Positions 16,062-25,187 of a DNA stretch of 64,000 nt are shown piece after piece (position 1 is the stretch's first letter; each line of letters starts with the position of its first letter). A program made the translations under genes and the position numbers. The notes under the pieces were generated by a model, which worked only from the letters and a program-made list of their open reading frames with translations, did no database searches and was not told the origin of the DNA. The stretch comes from Novosphingobium sp. RL4 (GTDB lineage Bacteria > Pseudomonadota > Alphaproteobacteria > Sphingomonadales > Sphingomonadaceae): positions 3,561,402 through 3,625,401 of the forward strand of contig NZ_CP141944.1 of assembly GCF_035658495.1 (NCBI RefSeq), given 5' to 3'.

Positions 16062-17096
16062 ATGATCTTCGAGCAAATCGCCACGGGCGGCTGCCAGTCA
16101 TACCTGCTCGGCTGCGAAGCCAGCCGCGCCGCGATCCTGATCGACCCGGAACAGTCCCAGATCGATCGCTATGTCGGCCTGGCGAGCCAGCTCGGCGTCC
16201 ATATCCGCTACGTGCTCGACACGCACACGCATGCCGATCACTTCTCCGCCAGCCGCGAACTGGGCAGGCTGCTGCGCGCGCCGGTGGTGATGAACCGCCT
16301 GAGCCCTGCCCCTTATGCCGGGATGCGACTGGACGATGGGGACATGCTGATCGTCGGCGAGTTGCGCCTGCGCGCCCTGCACACGCCGGGGCATACGCGC
16401 GATTCGATGTGCATCCTTGCCGCGGACCGGGTCTTCACCGGAGACACGCTGCTGATCGGCGGCACCGGGCGCACCGATCTTCCCACCGGCGATCCCGCCG
16501 CCCTTCATGACAGCCTGTTCGGCAAGCTGCTGAAACTTCCGCCAGAAACGCTGGTCTATCCCGCGCATGACTACAAGGGCCGCAGCCATTCCACCATCGG
16601 CGCCGAAATCGCCGAAAATCCGCGCCTGCAAAAGACCGACCGGGATGAATTCGTGGCGATGATGCAGCATCTGGACCTGGCCGCGCCCACCCATCTCACC
16701 GAAGCGCTGCGCACCAACATGAACGGCGGCAGGACCGTTGCCCAGCTTCTCGCCGAAGCCGCCGCGCGCGTTCCCTTCATCGCGCTGGAGGAATTGAACG
16801 CGCGGATCGGCACCCTAGCCGGCGACATGATCGTGCTCGACGTGCGCGAGAAGGAAGCGTTCGAGGCCGGCCATATTCCCGGCGCCGTCCACCTGCCGCG
16901 CGGCCAGCTCGAACTGCGGGTCAACGCGATGCTCTGCGATCCCACCGCCCGGCTGGTGACATGCTGCGAATTCGGCAAGATCTCCACGCTGGCCGCCGCG
17001 ACCTTGCGCGAACTGGGGTTCCTACGCGCGGTCGCGCTGGACGGCGGCGTCAAGGCATGGGCAGAGGCGGGCTATCCGGTCGAACGTCAGGCCTGA
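16062..17096 (+). CDS. ETHE1-type MBL-fold persulfide dioxygenase fused to rhodanese
   Basis: A 344-residue two-domain protein. The N-terminal metallo-beta-lactamase fold has THTHADH (54-60), TPGHT with H111, FTGDTL with D128 and PAHDY with H169, the mono-iron ETHE1 ligand set. The C-terminal rhodanese domain (~245-340) has VLDVREKEAFEAGHIPGA and the active-site loop TCCEFGKIS (Cys 301/302). Expected role: oxidation of glutathione persulfide to sulfite with sulfur transfer by the rhodanese half. Its last 10 bases overlap, tail to tail, the end of the L,D-transpeptidase gene. Confidence 0.9.
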   Translation: MIFEQIATGGCQSYLLGCEASRAAILIDPEQSQIDRYVGLASQLGVHIRYVLDTHTHADHFSASRELGRLLRAPVVMNRLSPAPYAGMRLDDGDMLIVGELRLRALHTPGHTRDSMCILAADRVFTGDTLLIGGTGRTDLPTGDPAALHDSLFGKLLKLPPETLVYPAHDYKGRSHSTIGAEIAENPRLQKTDRDEFVAMMQHLDLAAPTHLTEALRTNMNGGRTVAQLLAEAAARVPFIALEELNARIGTLAGDMIVLDVREKEAFEAGHIPGAVHLPRGQLELRVNAMLCDPTARLVTCCEFGKISTLAAATLRELGFLRAVALDGGVKAWAEAGYPVERQA

Positions 17097-18166
17097 AACA
17101 CCACTTTCGTTCCCGCCGAAACCATCTGCGCCAGCCGCGCGGCGTCCCAATTGGTCAGGCGCACGCAGCCATGGCTTTCGGTGCGGCCGATGTTCTGGGG
17201 TTCGGGCGTGCCGTGAATGCCGTAGTGCGCCTTGGACAAGTCCAGCCAGACCACGCCGACAGGCCCGTTCGGCCCCGGCGGCAGGAGCTTGTCCTTCGCG
17301 CTTTTCTTGGCATCCCAGAACAGGTCCGGGTTGAAGTGATAGTCCGGATTGCGCGCCTCTCCCACGATCTTCCAGGTGCCGAGCGGCAGGGGATCGTGGC
17401 CGCTGCCGGTGGTCACCGGGAACTGCGCGATCAGCTTGTTCGCACCGTCATAGACCCGCAGCGCGCCATCGGACTTGTCGACCACGACGTGATCGGCCCT
17501 GGGTTGCTCCGCCGCGACGCCAAGGCGCTGGAGGGTATCGGCCCAGCCGCTCTCGTCCCCCTCGATGGTCGCAAGTCCGGCATCGCGAACGTCGGGCACC
17601 CGGATCGTCCGCCCCGCGCCCAGCACCGTGCCTGCGCCGTTGAGCGCCAGCAGCGTTTCGGGCGTGGTGTGGAACCGTTCGGCCAGCGCCTCGGCCATGC
17701 TGCGGTATCCCAGGTGCTTGAACCGCGCCTGCCCGGCCATGTCCTTGGGCAGGTCCGGCACGAACGGGCCTCTCGCGAAGTCCGCCGGGATCACCACGTT
17801 GCGCGTTCCAGCGCTGTCGCTGCCCGAAAGCAGCGCCTGCTGGGTCGCCGGGTCCAGCCTGCCGCTTGCCGGCAGGCCCCGTGCTTGCTGGAACCCGCTG
17901 AGGGCGAGGCGGTAGGACTGGCCTTTCTTGCCGTCTATCACGCCGGAGGAGAAGCCGAGCCGGTCGAGCGCGACTTGCGCGCGCAGCACGAGGCTGTCGG
18001 CCGATTCGGTGGCGGCGCCGCCCGGCGCGTCGGCAAAGGCCAGTCCCTGCCCCGGCGATGTCGCGCCGGTGCGCTCACCGGAAGGGGCACGCTCGGAATG
18101 GCAGGCGGAGAGCAGCAGGGCCGCGGCGACGGAGACAAGCGGCAGGGTTCGCAACACGCGGGGCAT
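17087..18166 (-). CDS. L,D-transpeptidase (YkuD) lipoprotein
   Basis: A 359-residue envelope protein. The signal peptide ends in the lipobox LLSAC (lipidated Cys near residue 23). A peptidoglycan-binding-1-like helical domain (LRAQVALDRLGFSSGVIDGK ... GFQQARGL) and a middle region with ERFHTTPETLLALNGA resembling LysM come next, then the YkuD catalytic domain: HYGIHGTPEPQNIG and SHGCVRLTNWD with catalytic Cys ~334. Makes 3-3 cross-links or attaches proteins to peptidoglycan. ATG 18166 is chosen (GAGG about 11 bases upstream); in-frame ATGs at 18193 and 18190 would add a charged extension before the signal. Confidence 0.9.
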   Translation of the reverse strand: MPRVLRTLPLVSVAAALLLSACHSERAPSGERTGATSPGQGLAFADAPGGAATESADSLVLRAQVALDRLGFSSGVIDGKKGQSYRLALSGFQQARGLPASGRLDPATQQALLSGSDSAGTRNVVIPADFARGPFVPDLPKDMAGQARFKHLGYRSMAEALAERFHTTPETLLALNGAGTVLGAGRTIRVPDVRDAGLATIEGDESGWADTLQRLGVAAEQPRADHVVVDKSDGALRVYDGANKLIAQFPVTTGSGHDPLPLGTWKIVGEARNPDYHFNPDLFWDAKKSAKDKLLPPGPNGPVGVVWLDLSKAHYGIHGTPEPQNIGRTESHGCVRLTNWDAARLAQMVSAGTKVVFQA

Positions 18167-18279
18167 CCTTCTTTTTTCCTCTTTCCCCATCAACGCGCGA
18201 AGCCGCGCCCGGCTTCACGGCGGCGCGCGTTTTTGTGCCGCACGCCGCCACCTGCTCACGCCGCGCCTGCCGCCCAACC

Positions 18280-18342
18280 TGCCGGAAGCGCGCGTCCCAC
18301 CGTGCCGGAGGCGCGCCCACCCCCATTGTGCCGGAGGCCCGC
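18280..18342. repeat. Three imperfect direct repeats upstream of bioF
   Basis: TGCCGGAAGCGCGC (18280), TGCCGGAGGCGCGC (18303) and TGCCGGAGGCCCGC (18329) recur at 23 and 26 bases, ending about 20 bases before the bioF ATG. They could be operator-like, or chance in GC-rich DNA. Confidence 0.5.
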
Positions 18343-18362
18343 TTGCCATACCGGCTGGCGCG

Positions 18363-19556
18363 ATGAGCAGGTTCGATTCCTTCTTCGCGGCGGCACTCGG
18401 CCGGATCGAGAGCGCCGGACAGCGCCGCATCTTGCGTCCCGCCGCGCTGGAGCCCGGCGGCCGCATCCGGCGCGGCGGCCGCGAGCTGATCGACTTTTCC
18501 AGCAACGACTATCTCGGCCTTGCCCGGCATCCGCTGCTGGTCGAACGCGCCCGCGCATGGACCGAGGCCCTGGGCACCGGCTCCGGCGCCTCCCGGCTGG
18601 TAACCGGCACGAGCGAGGCGCATCTCGCGCTCGAAGCCCGGATCGCCGCGTTCAAACATGCCGAGGCGGCGCTGATCTTCGCCAGCGGCTGGCAGGCCAA
18701 TGCCGCGGTGATCCCCGCCCTGCTCGCCGCCGCGCCCGGCGCCATGGTCTTCACCGACCGGCTGGTCCACGCCTCCATGCACGCCGGCATCGCCATTTCC
18801 GGCACGCGCCAGCACCGTTTCCGCCACAACGACCTCGATCACCTGGAGGAGCTGCTGGCCGGCAAGGGCCGTGACGCGCCCGCCCGGCTGATCCTTACCG
18901 AAAGCGTGTTCTCGATGGACGGGGACCGCGCCGATATCGCCCGCCTGGCCGATATCGCCGCCCGGCACGACGCCTTCCTGTTCGCCGACGAAGCCCATGC
19001 CACCGGCGTGCTCGGCCCCGGCGGCGCGGGGCTTTCGGCGCAAGTGCCCGGCGGGATCGACCTCGTGATGGGCACCTTCAGCAAGGCGCTCGGCGGATTC
19101 GGCGCCTATGTCGCGGGATCGCGGGTGATGATCGACTACCTCGTCAACGCGGCGAGCGGCTTCGTCTTCACCACCGCCCCGCCGCCCGCCGTGCTTGGCG
19201 CGATCGACGCCGCGCTCGACCTCGTGCCGGCCATGGACGAGGAGCGCGCCCACCTCGCCGCGCTGGGCGAACGCCTGCGCCGCGGGCTCGCCGCGCTCGG
19301 CATCGACCATGGCGCGTCCAGCACGCAGATCGTCCCCGCCGTGATCGGCGCGGAAGAAGCGGCGCTGGGCCTCTCGCGCCAGCTGGAGGAACGCGGCCTG
19401 CTCGCCTCGGCGATCCGCCCGCCAACGGTGCCGCCGGGCACCAGCCGCCTGCGCCTTGCGCTGCGGGCAACTCATTCCAAAGCCGATATCGATGTCCTGC
19501 TGGAAGCCATCGGCGATGCGGTGGGCCCGATTTCGCAGGCCGGGGAACGGCGATGA
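18363..19556 (+). CDS. bioF: 8-amino-7-oxononanoate synthase
   Basis: A 397-residue PLP enzyme of the alpha-oxoamine synthase family joining pimeloyl-ACP (or -CoA) and alanine, the first step of biotin ring assembly. DFSSNDYLGLA (~44-54), FADEAHATG (~207-215) and GTFSKALGGFG with the PLP lysine at ~241 are diagnostic. First gene of a rightward five-gene biotin operon. The ATG at 18363 begins the homology; the frame is open further upstream without it. No bioB or birA lies in the window. Confidence 0.95.
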   Translation: MSRFDSFFAAALGRIESAGQRRILRPAALEPGGRIRRGGRELIDFSSNDYLGLARHPLLVERARAWTEALGTGSGASRLVTGTSEAHLALEARIAAFKHAEAALIFASGWQANAAVIPALLAAAPGAMVFTDRLVHASMHAGIAISGTRQHRFRHNDLDHLEELLAGKGRDAPARLILTESVFSMDGDRADIARLADIAARHDAFLFADEAHATGVLGPGGAGLSAQVPGGIDLVMGTFSKALGGFGAYVAGSRVMIDYLVNAASGFVFTTAPPPAVLGAIDAALDLVPAMDEERAHLAALGERLRRGLAALGIDHGASSTQIVPAVIGAEEAALGLSRQLEERGLLASAIRPPTVPPGTSRLRLALRATHSKADIDVLLEAIGDAVGPISQAGERR

Positions 19557-20173
19557 AGCTGCTCTTCGCCCATGGCTGGGGTTTCGGCAGCGCATTCTGG
19601 GAACCGCTCGCGAACCTGCTGGCGGACATGCCGCAGGCGATCGACGATTGCGGCTACTTCGGCACGCCGCGCGCCTGCCGCGTGGAAGGCCCGTGCCTTG
19701 CGATAACCCACTCCTACGGCACGATGCGCGTGCTGGCCGATCCGCCGCCGGGGCTCGTCGGCATCGTGGCGATCAACGGGTTCGAGCGCTTCACCGCCCG
19801 TCCCGACCGCGCGGGCGTCCCGGTGCGCGTGGTGGACCGGATGCTGCGCCGTTTCGGCGAGGACCCGCGCGCCGTGCTCGCCGAGTTCCGCCGCCAGTGC
19901 GGTGCAGGCGATGGCTTCGGCGAAATCGACGCGGACCTGCTCCGCACCGACTTGCTGCGCCTGCGCGATGCCCAGCCGCCGCTGCCGGCGGTGCCGGTAC
20001 TTTCGCTGCAAGGCGCGCGCGACCCGCTTTTGCCCGAGGCGATGCGGGCCGCCGTTTTCGCGGGCGCGGCCGTGAGCCGGATCGAAAGCGCCGCGGGCGG
20101 ACACCTCCTGCCGCTGGAAGCGCCGGAGCTTTGCGCCGGGGCGGTGCGCGGCATGATCGGGCACGGAGCATGA
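19553..20173 (+). CDS. Alpha/beta hydrolase in biotin operon, BioH-like role
   Basis: A 206-residue alpha/beta-hydrolase. LFAHGWGFGSAFW is the oxyanion-hole segment, the nucleophile elbow is THSYGT (Ser 54; Thr-His-Ser-Tyr-Gly in place of G-x-S-x-G), GARDPLLP supplies Asp ~157 and GGHLLPLEAPE the His ~184. It overlaps bioF and bioC by 4 bases each. The position suggests a pimeloyl-ACP methyl ester esterase that releases the BioC product, as BioH and BioG do. It is shorter than E. coli BioH, with a reduced lid region (about 85-140), and differs at the elbow, so it may be a separate BioH analogue. Activity is inferred from context. Confidence 0.82.
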   Translation: MKLLFAHGWGFGSAFWEPLANLLADMPQAIDDCGYFGTPRACRVEGPCLAITHSYGTMRVLADPPPGLVGIVAINGFERFTARPDRAGVPVRVVDRMLRRFGEDPRAVLAEFRRQCGAGDGFGEIDADLLRTDLLRLRDAQPPLPAVPVLSLQGARDPLLPEAMRAAVFAGAAVSRIESAAGGHLLPLEAPELCAGAVRGMIGHGA

Positions 20174-20910
20174 ACGTTCCACGTGAAAGCATCGCCCGCG
20201 CCTTCGCCGGGGCTGCCGACTATGACGGCAACGCACGCATCCAGCGCGACATCGCGCAGGCCCTCGCCGCGCGGATCGCCGCGCTTGCCCTGCCCCGGCG
20301 CCCCCGCGTGCTGGAAATCGGCTGCGGCACCGGATTCCTCACGCAGGCACTGGCGGGCCTTGGCGGGGACTGGCTCGTCACCGACCTCTCGCCCGAGATG
20401 CTGGAGCGTTGCCGGGCGCGGCTGGGCGAAGACGCGCACCGCCGCTTCGCCGTGCTCGACGGTGAGTACGGCGATCCCGGCGGCGGCCCGTTCGACCTGA
20501 TCTGCTCCAGCCTCGCCGTGCAGTGGTTCGACGATGCCCCGCGAGCGCTCGCCCGCATGGGCGGCTGGCTTGCACCCGGCGGCCACCTGATGGTGACGAC
20601 GCTCGGCCCCGGCAGTTTCGCGCAGTGGCGGGAAGCGCACGCGGCGGAGGGCCTCGCGGCCGGAACGCCCCGCTTCGCCCCGGTCGCGGCCTTCGGCGAC
20701 TTCTCCGTCACGGCCGAGAACCGCATCGAGCGCCATGACGATCCGCTCGCCTTCCTGCGCGCGCTCAAGGCCATAGGCGCGCACGCCGCCGATGCCGGGC
20801 ACCGCCCGCTTTCTCCCGGCCAGTTGCGCCGGACGCTGGCTCGTTTTGCCCAAAGCGGATGCGAAGTCACTTACGAGGTCGTGACCTGTCACTTACACCG
20901 CGCTAGGTGA
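20170..20910 (+). CDS. bioC: Malonyl-ACP O-methyltransferase
   Basis: A 246-residue SAM methyltransferase that masks malonyl-ACP as a methyl ester to prime pimelate synthesis. The start [19 protein letters not shown] is the typical BioC N terminus. Motif [16 protein letters not shown] (~50-64) and [12 protein letters not shown] follow. [20 protein letters not shown] and [13 protein letters not shown] are family blocks. The ATG overlaps the stop of the hydrolase gene (ATGA). With the preceding esterase-like gene it implies the BioC-BioH route to pimeloyl-ACP. Confidence 0.93.
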   Translation: MNVPRESIARAFAGAADYDGNARIQRDIAQALAARIAALALPRRPRVLEIGCGTGFLTQALAGLGGDWLVTDLSPEMLERCRARLGEDAHRRFAVLDGEYGDPGGGPFDLICSSLAVQWFDDAPRALARMGGWLAPGGHLMVTTLGPGSFAQWREAHAAEGLAAGTPRFAPVAAFGDFSVTAENRIERHDDPLAFLRALKAIGAHAADAGHRPLSPGQLRRTLARFAQSGCEVTYEVVTCHLHRAR

Positions 20911-20917
20911 GCGCCCC

Positions 20918-21562
20918 ATGAGACCCCAGATCGCCAGACCCCTGACCGTCACCGGAACCGATACCGAAATCGGCAAGACCGTGTTCGCCGCCGCGCTCGC
21001 CGGGGCGCTGGGCGCGCATTACTGGAAGCCGGTACAGGCCGGGCTCGAGGAAGACGGCGGCGATGGAGACCGCGTGGGGCGGCTGTCCGGCCTGCCCGCC
21101 GGCCACATCCTGCCCGAAGCCTACCGCCTCGCCACCCCCTGCTCCCCGCACCTCGCCGCCGAGATCGACGGGGTGGAGATCGATCCCGAACGGCTCGCCC
21201 TGCCGCAGGTAGAAGGGCCGCTGGTGGTCGAGGGGGCGGGCGGCGTCATGGTCCCGCTCACCCGCACCATGACTTATGCCGACCAGTTCGCGCGGTGGCA
21301 GGCGCCGGTGGTGCTGGTGGCGCGCACCGTGCTGGGCACGATCAACCATTCGCTGCTCTCGATCGAGGCGCTGCGTTCGCGCGGCGTCGAGGTGCTGGGC
21401 GTGGCTTTCGTGGGCGATGCCGTGGAAGACAGCGAGGCCACTATCTGCGCCATGGGCAATGTCCGCCGCCTCGGCCGCCTGCCCCGCCTCGCATCCCTGA
21501 CCCCCGAGGCCCTGGCCCGCGCCTTTGCAGCAAACTTCCGCATCGAGGACTTCAGGGCATGA
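20918..21562 (+). CDS. bioD: Dethiobiotin synthase
   Basis: A 214-residue P-loop ligase: [11 protein letters not shown] (~11-21) is the BioD nucleotide loop, YWKPVQAG the substrate segment, and [11 protein letters not shown] the second conserved block. It forms the ureido ring from 7,8-diaminopelargonate, CO2 and ATP. It follows bioC by 7 bases and overlaps bioA by 4 bases, so it is inside the operon. Confidence 0.95.
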   Translation: MRPQIARPLTVTGTDTEIGKTVFAAALAGALGAHYWKPVQAGLEEDGGDGDRVGRLSGLPAGHILPEAYRLATPCSPHLAAEIDGVEIDPERLALPQVEGPLVVEGAGGVMVPLTRTMTYADQFARWQAPVVLVARTVLGTINHSLLSIEALRSRGVEVLGVAFVGDAVEDSEATICAMGNVRRLGRLPRLASLTPEALARAFAANFRIEDFRA

Positions 21563-22812
21563 CATCATCGGTCTGGCATCCCTTCACGCAGCACGGGCTT
21601 GGCGAGCCGGTGCCGCTCGTCACCCATGCCGAGGGCGCGCTGCTGCACACGGCCGACGGCAAGGCGGTGGTGGACGCGGTTTCCTCGTGGTGGGTGACGA
21701 CGCACGGCCATTCCCATCCGCGCATCCGCGCCGCCATCGCGGAGCAGGCGCAGAAACTCGACCAGATCATCTTCGCCGGATGGACGCACGAACCGGCCGA
21801 ACAGGTCGCCGCCGGCCTGCGCGAGATCATGCCGGAAAGCCTGACGCGGGTGTTCTTCTCCGATTCGGGTTCGACCAGTGTCGAAGTCGCGCTGAAGATG
21901 GCGCTCGGCTACTGGCACTGGCGGGGCGAGAACCGCCACCGGATCGTGGTGATGGAGAATTCCTACCACGGCGACACCATCGGCGCGATGTCGGTGGGGG
22001 AGCGCGGCGTGTTCAACCAGCCCTACGAGCCGCTGCTGTTCGGCGTCGGCCGCATTCCCTTCCCCGCAGCGGGCGCGGAACAGCAGACGCTGGACGCGCT
22101 GGAGGCGCTCTGCCGCCAGCCGGACACCGCCGCCCTGATCGTGGAACCGCTGATCCTCGGCGCGGGCGGGATGCTGGTATACGGCCCGGAAACGCTTGCC
22201 GCGATGCGCGATATCTGCGCGCGGCACGGGGTCCTGTTCATCGCCGACGAAGTGATGACGGCATGGGGCCGCACCGGCACCCTGCTCGCCTGCGAACAGG
22301 CCGGCATCGTCCCCGACATCCTCTGCCTTTCCAAGGGGCTGACCGGGGGCGCCGTCCCGCTCGCCGTCACCATGGCCAGCGAGCCGATCTTCGAGGCGCA
22401 TTACTCCGCCGACCGCGCGCGGATGTTCTTCCACTCGTCAAGCTACACGGCAAACCCGATCGCCTGCGCCGCCGCCGCCGCCAACCTGGCGATCTGGCGC
22501 GAGGAGCCGGTGCGCGAAAGGATCGCCGCGCTGGCGGAAAAGCAGGCGGGCTGGATCGCGAAGCTCGGCCAGTTCTGCCATTTCGACAATCCCCGCACGA
22601 TCGGCACGATCGCCGCGCTGGACCTCAGGACCGCCGGCACCAGCGGCTACATGAGCGACCTCGCTCCGCGCCTCATGGCCTTCTTCCGGGAACGCGACGT
22701 GCTGCTGCGCCCGCTCGGGAACACGGTCTACGTCATGCCGCCCTACTGCATGACCGACGATCAGCTCGCACAGGTGTGGGATGCCATCGGCGAAGCGGTG
22801 ATATCGTTCTGA
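21559..22812 (+). CDS. bioA: Adenosylmethionine-8-amino-7-oxononanoate aminotransferase
   Basis: A 417-residue class III PLP aminotransferase. WHPFTQH at the N terminus and [11 protein letters not shown] are specific to Bio[15 protein letters not shown] (~227-240) and [10 protein letters not shown] with the PLP lysine at ~259 complete the active site. Last gene of the operon; the ATG overlaps the bioD stop. It converts KAPA to DAPA with SAM as amino donor. A strong hairpin separates it from convergent katA. Confidence 0.96.
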   Translation: MTSSVWHPFTQHGLGEPVPLVTHAEGALLHTADGKAVVDAVSSWWVTTHGHSHPRIRAAIAEQAQKLDQIIFAGWTHEPAEQVAAGLREIMPESLTRVFFSDSGSTSVEVALKMALGYWHWRGENRHRIVVMENSYHGDTIGAMSVGERGVFNQPYEPLLFGVGRIPFPAAGAEQQTLDALEALCRQPDTAALIVEPLILGAGGMLVYGPETLAAMRDICARHGVLFIADEVMTAWGRTGTLLACEQAGIVPDILCLSKGLTGGAVPLAVTMASEPIFEAHYSADRARMFFHSSSYTANPIACAAAAANLAIWREEPVRERIAALAEKQAGWIAKLGQFCHFDNPRTIGTIAALDLRTAGTSGYMSDLAPRLMAFFRERDVLLRPLGNTVYVMPPYCMTDDQLAQVWDAIGEAVISF

Positions 22813-22824
22813 AAAACGGATAAT

Positions 22825-22865
22825 CCCGCCTCCCCGGCGCGGCATTCGCGAAACGGGGAGGCGGG
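22825..22865. terminator. Bidirectional terminator between bioA and katA
   Basis: An 11-bp perfect inverted repeat CCCGCCTCCCC (22825-22835) / GGGGAGGCGGG (22855-22865) with a 19-base loop. A run ending in gttttt follows on the minus (katA) side; the plus side lacks a T-run. Confidence 0.65.
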
Positions 22866-22911
22866 ACCGTGGCCGCCGCATGGGGGGTAACGGCGGCCGG
22901 GGTAGCTCTGG

Positions 22912-24447
22912 TCAGTCTGCCGTCTCGGGCACGGGCGAGAGCGCGGGGTTCACGCTCATGCCCAGTGCGCTGGCCACGCCCTGGCCGTAAGCCGGATGGC
23001 AGCGGGTGCAGTTGTCGATGTGCCGCTGCTTGATGAAGTCCGGCGCATCGCCCATGGCGCGGGCCGTATTCTCGAACAGACGCTGCTTCTGGTCGGCGTC
23101 GATCAGTTCGAACAGGGCGCGCGGCTGGCTGTAGTAGTCGTCATCATCCTCGCGGAAGTTCCAGAAATCGGCGTTTCCATCGATCTTCATCGGCGGTTCG
23201 CGGTACTCGCCCTGGCCCTGCCACTGCCCGAACGAGTTCGGGTGGTAGTGCGGCAGGCCGCCGTAGTTGCCGTCCACCCGGCCCTGGCCGTCGCGGTGGT
23301 TGGTGAAGACCGGGCAGCGCGCGGCGTTCACCGGGATCTGGTGGTGGTTCACGCCAAGGCGGTAACGCTGCGCATCCGAATAGGCGAAGAGACGCGCCTG
23401 CAGCATCTTGTCGGGAGAGACGCCGATGCCGGGAACGAGGTTGGAAGGGCTGAAGGCGCTCTGCTCCACATCGGCGAAGAAGTTCTCCGGATTGCGGTTC
23501 AGCTCCATCATGCCGACCTCGATCAGCGGGTAGGTCTTCTGCGACCAGACCTTGGTGAGGTCGAAGGGGTGGAACCCGCAGGTCGCCGCTTCTTCCTCGG
23601 CCATGATCTGCACCATGACCTTCCACTTCGGGAAATCGCCGCGCTCGATGGCGTCGTAGAGATCGCGCTGGTGCGATTCGCGGTCACCTGCCACGATTGC
23701 CGCCGCTTCGGCGTCGGTCAGGTGGGCGTGGCCCTGCTGGGTCTTGAAGTGGAACTTCACCCAGAACCGCTCGCCCGCCTCGTTGTAGAACGAGTAGGTG
23801 TGGCTGGAGAAGCCGTCCATGTGGCGGTAGCTCCTGGGGATGCCGCGATCGCCCATGACATAAGTGACTTGGTGGAACGCCTCCGGCAGCAGGGTCCAGA
23901 AGTCCCAGTTGTTGGTGGCGCTGCGCATGTTGGTGCGGGGATCGCGCTTCACCGCCTTGTTGAGATCGGGGAACTTGCGGGGATCGCGCACGAAGAAGAC
24001 CGGCGTGTTGTTGCCGACCATGTCCCAGTTGCCTTCCTCGGTGTAGAACTTCACCGCGAAGCCGCGAATGTCGCGTTCGGCATCGGCGGCGCCGCGCTCG
24101 CCCGCAACCGTGGTGAAGCGCGCGAAGATCTCGGTCTGCTTGCCCGCCTCGCCCAGGAACTTCGCGCGGGTATAGCGGCTGACGTCACCGGTGACGGTGA
24201 AAGTGCCGAACGCGCCCGAACCCTTGGCATGCATGCGCCGCTCGGGGATGACTTCGCGGTTGAGGTTGGCCAGCTTCTCCAGCAGCCACACGTCCTGCAT
24301 CAGCAGCGGCCCGCGCGGCCCGGCAGTCAGCGAATTGGAATTGTCGACCACCGGCGCGCCGAAGGCGGTGGTGAGAGGGGTAGGAGTGAGCGAAGTCTCG
24401 CCGTGGGCGTAGGGGCACTTTCCGCCGCCGGGTGTGGTTTCGGTCAT
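22912..24447 (-). CDS. katA: Monofunctional haem catalase
   Basis: A 511-residue clade-3-like small-subunit catalase. Catalytic His 73 ([13 protein letters not shown]), Asn 146 ([10 protein letters not shown]) and the proximal haem Tyr 356 ([15 protein letters not shown]) are all present. NHHQIPVN and the C-terminal [14 protein letters not shown] region are usual. Destroys hydrogen peroxide in the cytosol. A strong ribosome site (aaggag) precedes the ATG. The upstream 142 bases hold a dyad (24544-24560). No oxyR is adjacent, and a clear OxyR box was not seen here, unlike at ahpC. Confidence 0.96.
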   Translation of the reverse strand: MTETTPGGGKCPYAHGETSLTPTPLTTAFGAPVVDNSNSLTAGPRGPLLMQDVWLLEKLANLNREVIPERRMHAKGSGAFGTFTVTGDVSRYTRAKFLGEAGKQTEIFARFTTVAGERGAADAERDIRGFAVKFYTEEGNWDMVGNNTPVFFVRDPRKFPDLNKAVKRDPRTNMRSATNNWDFWTLLPEAFHQVTYVMGDRGIPRSYRHMDGFSSHTYSFYNEAGERFWVKFHFKTQQGHAHLTDAEAAAIVAGDRESHQRDLYDAIERGDFPKWKVMVQIMAEEEAATCGFHPFDLTKVWSQKTYPLIEVGMMELNRNPENFFADVEQSAFSPSNLVPGIGVSPDKMLQARLFAYSDAQRYRLGVNHHQIPVNAARCPVFTNHRDGQGRVDGNYGGLPHYHPNSFGQWQGQGEYREPPMKIDGNADFWNFREDDDDYYSQPRALFELIDADQKQRLFENTARAMGDAPDFIKQRHIDNCTRCHPAYGQGVASALGMSVNPALSPVPETAD

Positions 24448-24543
24448 GGTCTCACTCCTTGTCTTGTCCGTCCCGCTAAGGGCTTGCGAGACGGTTCTAA
24501 CCGAAGGAGACTGATTGAATAAGCTATACGAAGGCGTAAGTGT

Positions 24544-24560
24544 AATCGCTTCAGGCGATT
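24544..24560. promoter_or_regulatory. Dyad upstream of katA
   Basis: AATCGC-TTCAG-GCGATT, a perfect 6-bp inverted repeat with 5-base spacer, about 97 bases upstream of the katA ATG and 30 bases beyond the stop of the next leftward gene. It could be an operator for katA or a weak terminator of the neighbour. Confidence 0.35.
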
Positions 24561-24589
24561 AGTTGCACAGGGCCAGCTGCAGACGGCCC

Positions 24590-25066
24590 TTACAGCGTCC
24601 TGCTGATCGCGAGCCGGGCCTGGAGCGAAATCAGCGTCGAACTGGCGTCCGCCACGTCGCCGCGCCGCACCGCATCGCGCGCGCGCCTGATTTCGGCGGC
24701 CAGGAACTTGCGCACGTCCCCGGGCGTGCCTGCGCCGAGCGCGCCAGCCTTGGCGGACAGCGTGGCCAGCCCGGCAAGCGCATTGGCATTGGCATTGGCG
24801 GTGCCGGTATCGCCGTTACCCAGTTCGGTCGCCAGGTTGCCCGCGCCGATCTCGATCTGCATCAGGGTGGCCTGGTCCTGTTCGCCCAGCCGCGAGGTGC
24901 CCGTCATCGGGGCCTGCTGCGCGGGCGCGGCGGCCAGCGCCTCGGGGAGATCAGAGGTCATCTTCTCGAACGCCAGCGTGCCGAGCAGCGCCGCGGCGGC
25001 CAGCACGATGACGAGGATGACGATGCTGGAGGGCTGACGGAGGGTGGAAGTCAGCGTCTTGGTCAT
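24590..25066 (-). CDS. Small single-pass membrane protein of unknown function
   Basis: 158 residues from the ATG at 25066 (an ATG at 25105 would add 13 residues). One TM helix (IVILVIVLAAAALLGTLAF, ~14-32), then an Ala/Gln/Thr-rich exported region containing NANANA, encoded by three copies of a 6-base unit (CATTGG, 24781-24798), and a helical C terminus with many Arg (KFLAAEIRRARDAVRRGD). I do not recognise the family. Codon usage matches the neighbours. Confidence 0.65.
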   Translation of the reverse strand: MTKTLTSTLRQPSSIVILVIVLAAAALLGTLAFEKMTSDLPEALAAAPAQQAPMTGTSRLGEQDQATLMQIEIGAGNLATELGNGDTGTANANANALAGLATLSAKAGALGAGTPGDVRKFLAAEIRRARDAVRRGDVADASSTLISLQARLAISRTL

Positions 25067-25187
25067 GGGAAAGGCAGTTCCATTCGGGAGTATCGTCAAT
25101 CGCATTATAGAACGATGCGGCGCAGGAAGGTGGCCGCGCCAGCTTGTGCGCGGCGCTGCAGCATCCTATGGGCTCGCTCATTCATGA

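Noticed and set aside
24448..24589. OxyR operator before katA
   Set aside because: The nearest match (ATTG..CTAT) has the wrong half-site spacing; only the AATCGC/GCGATT dyad is convincing as structure.
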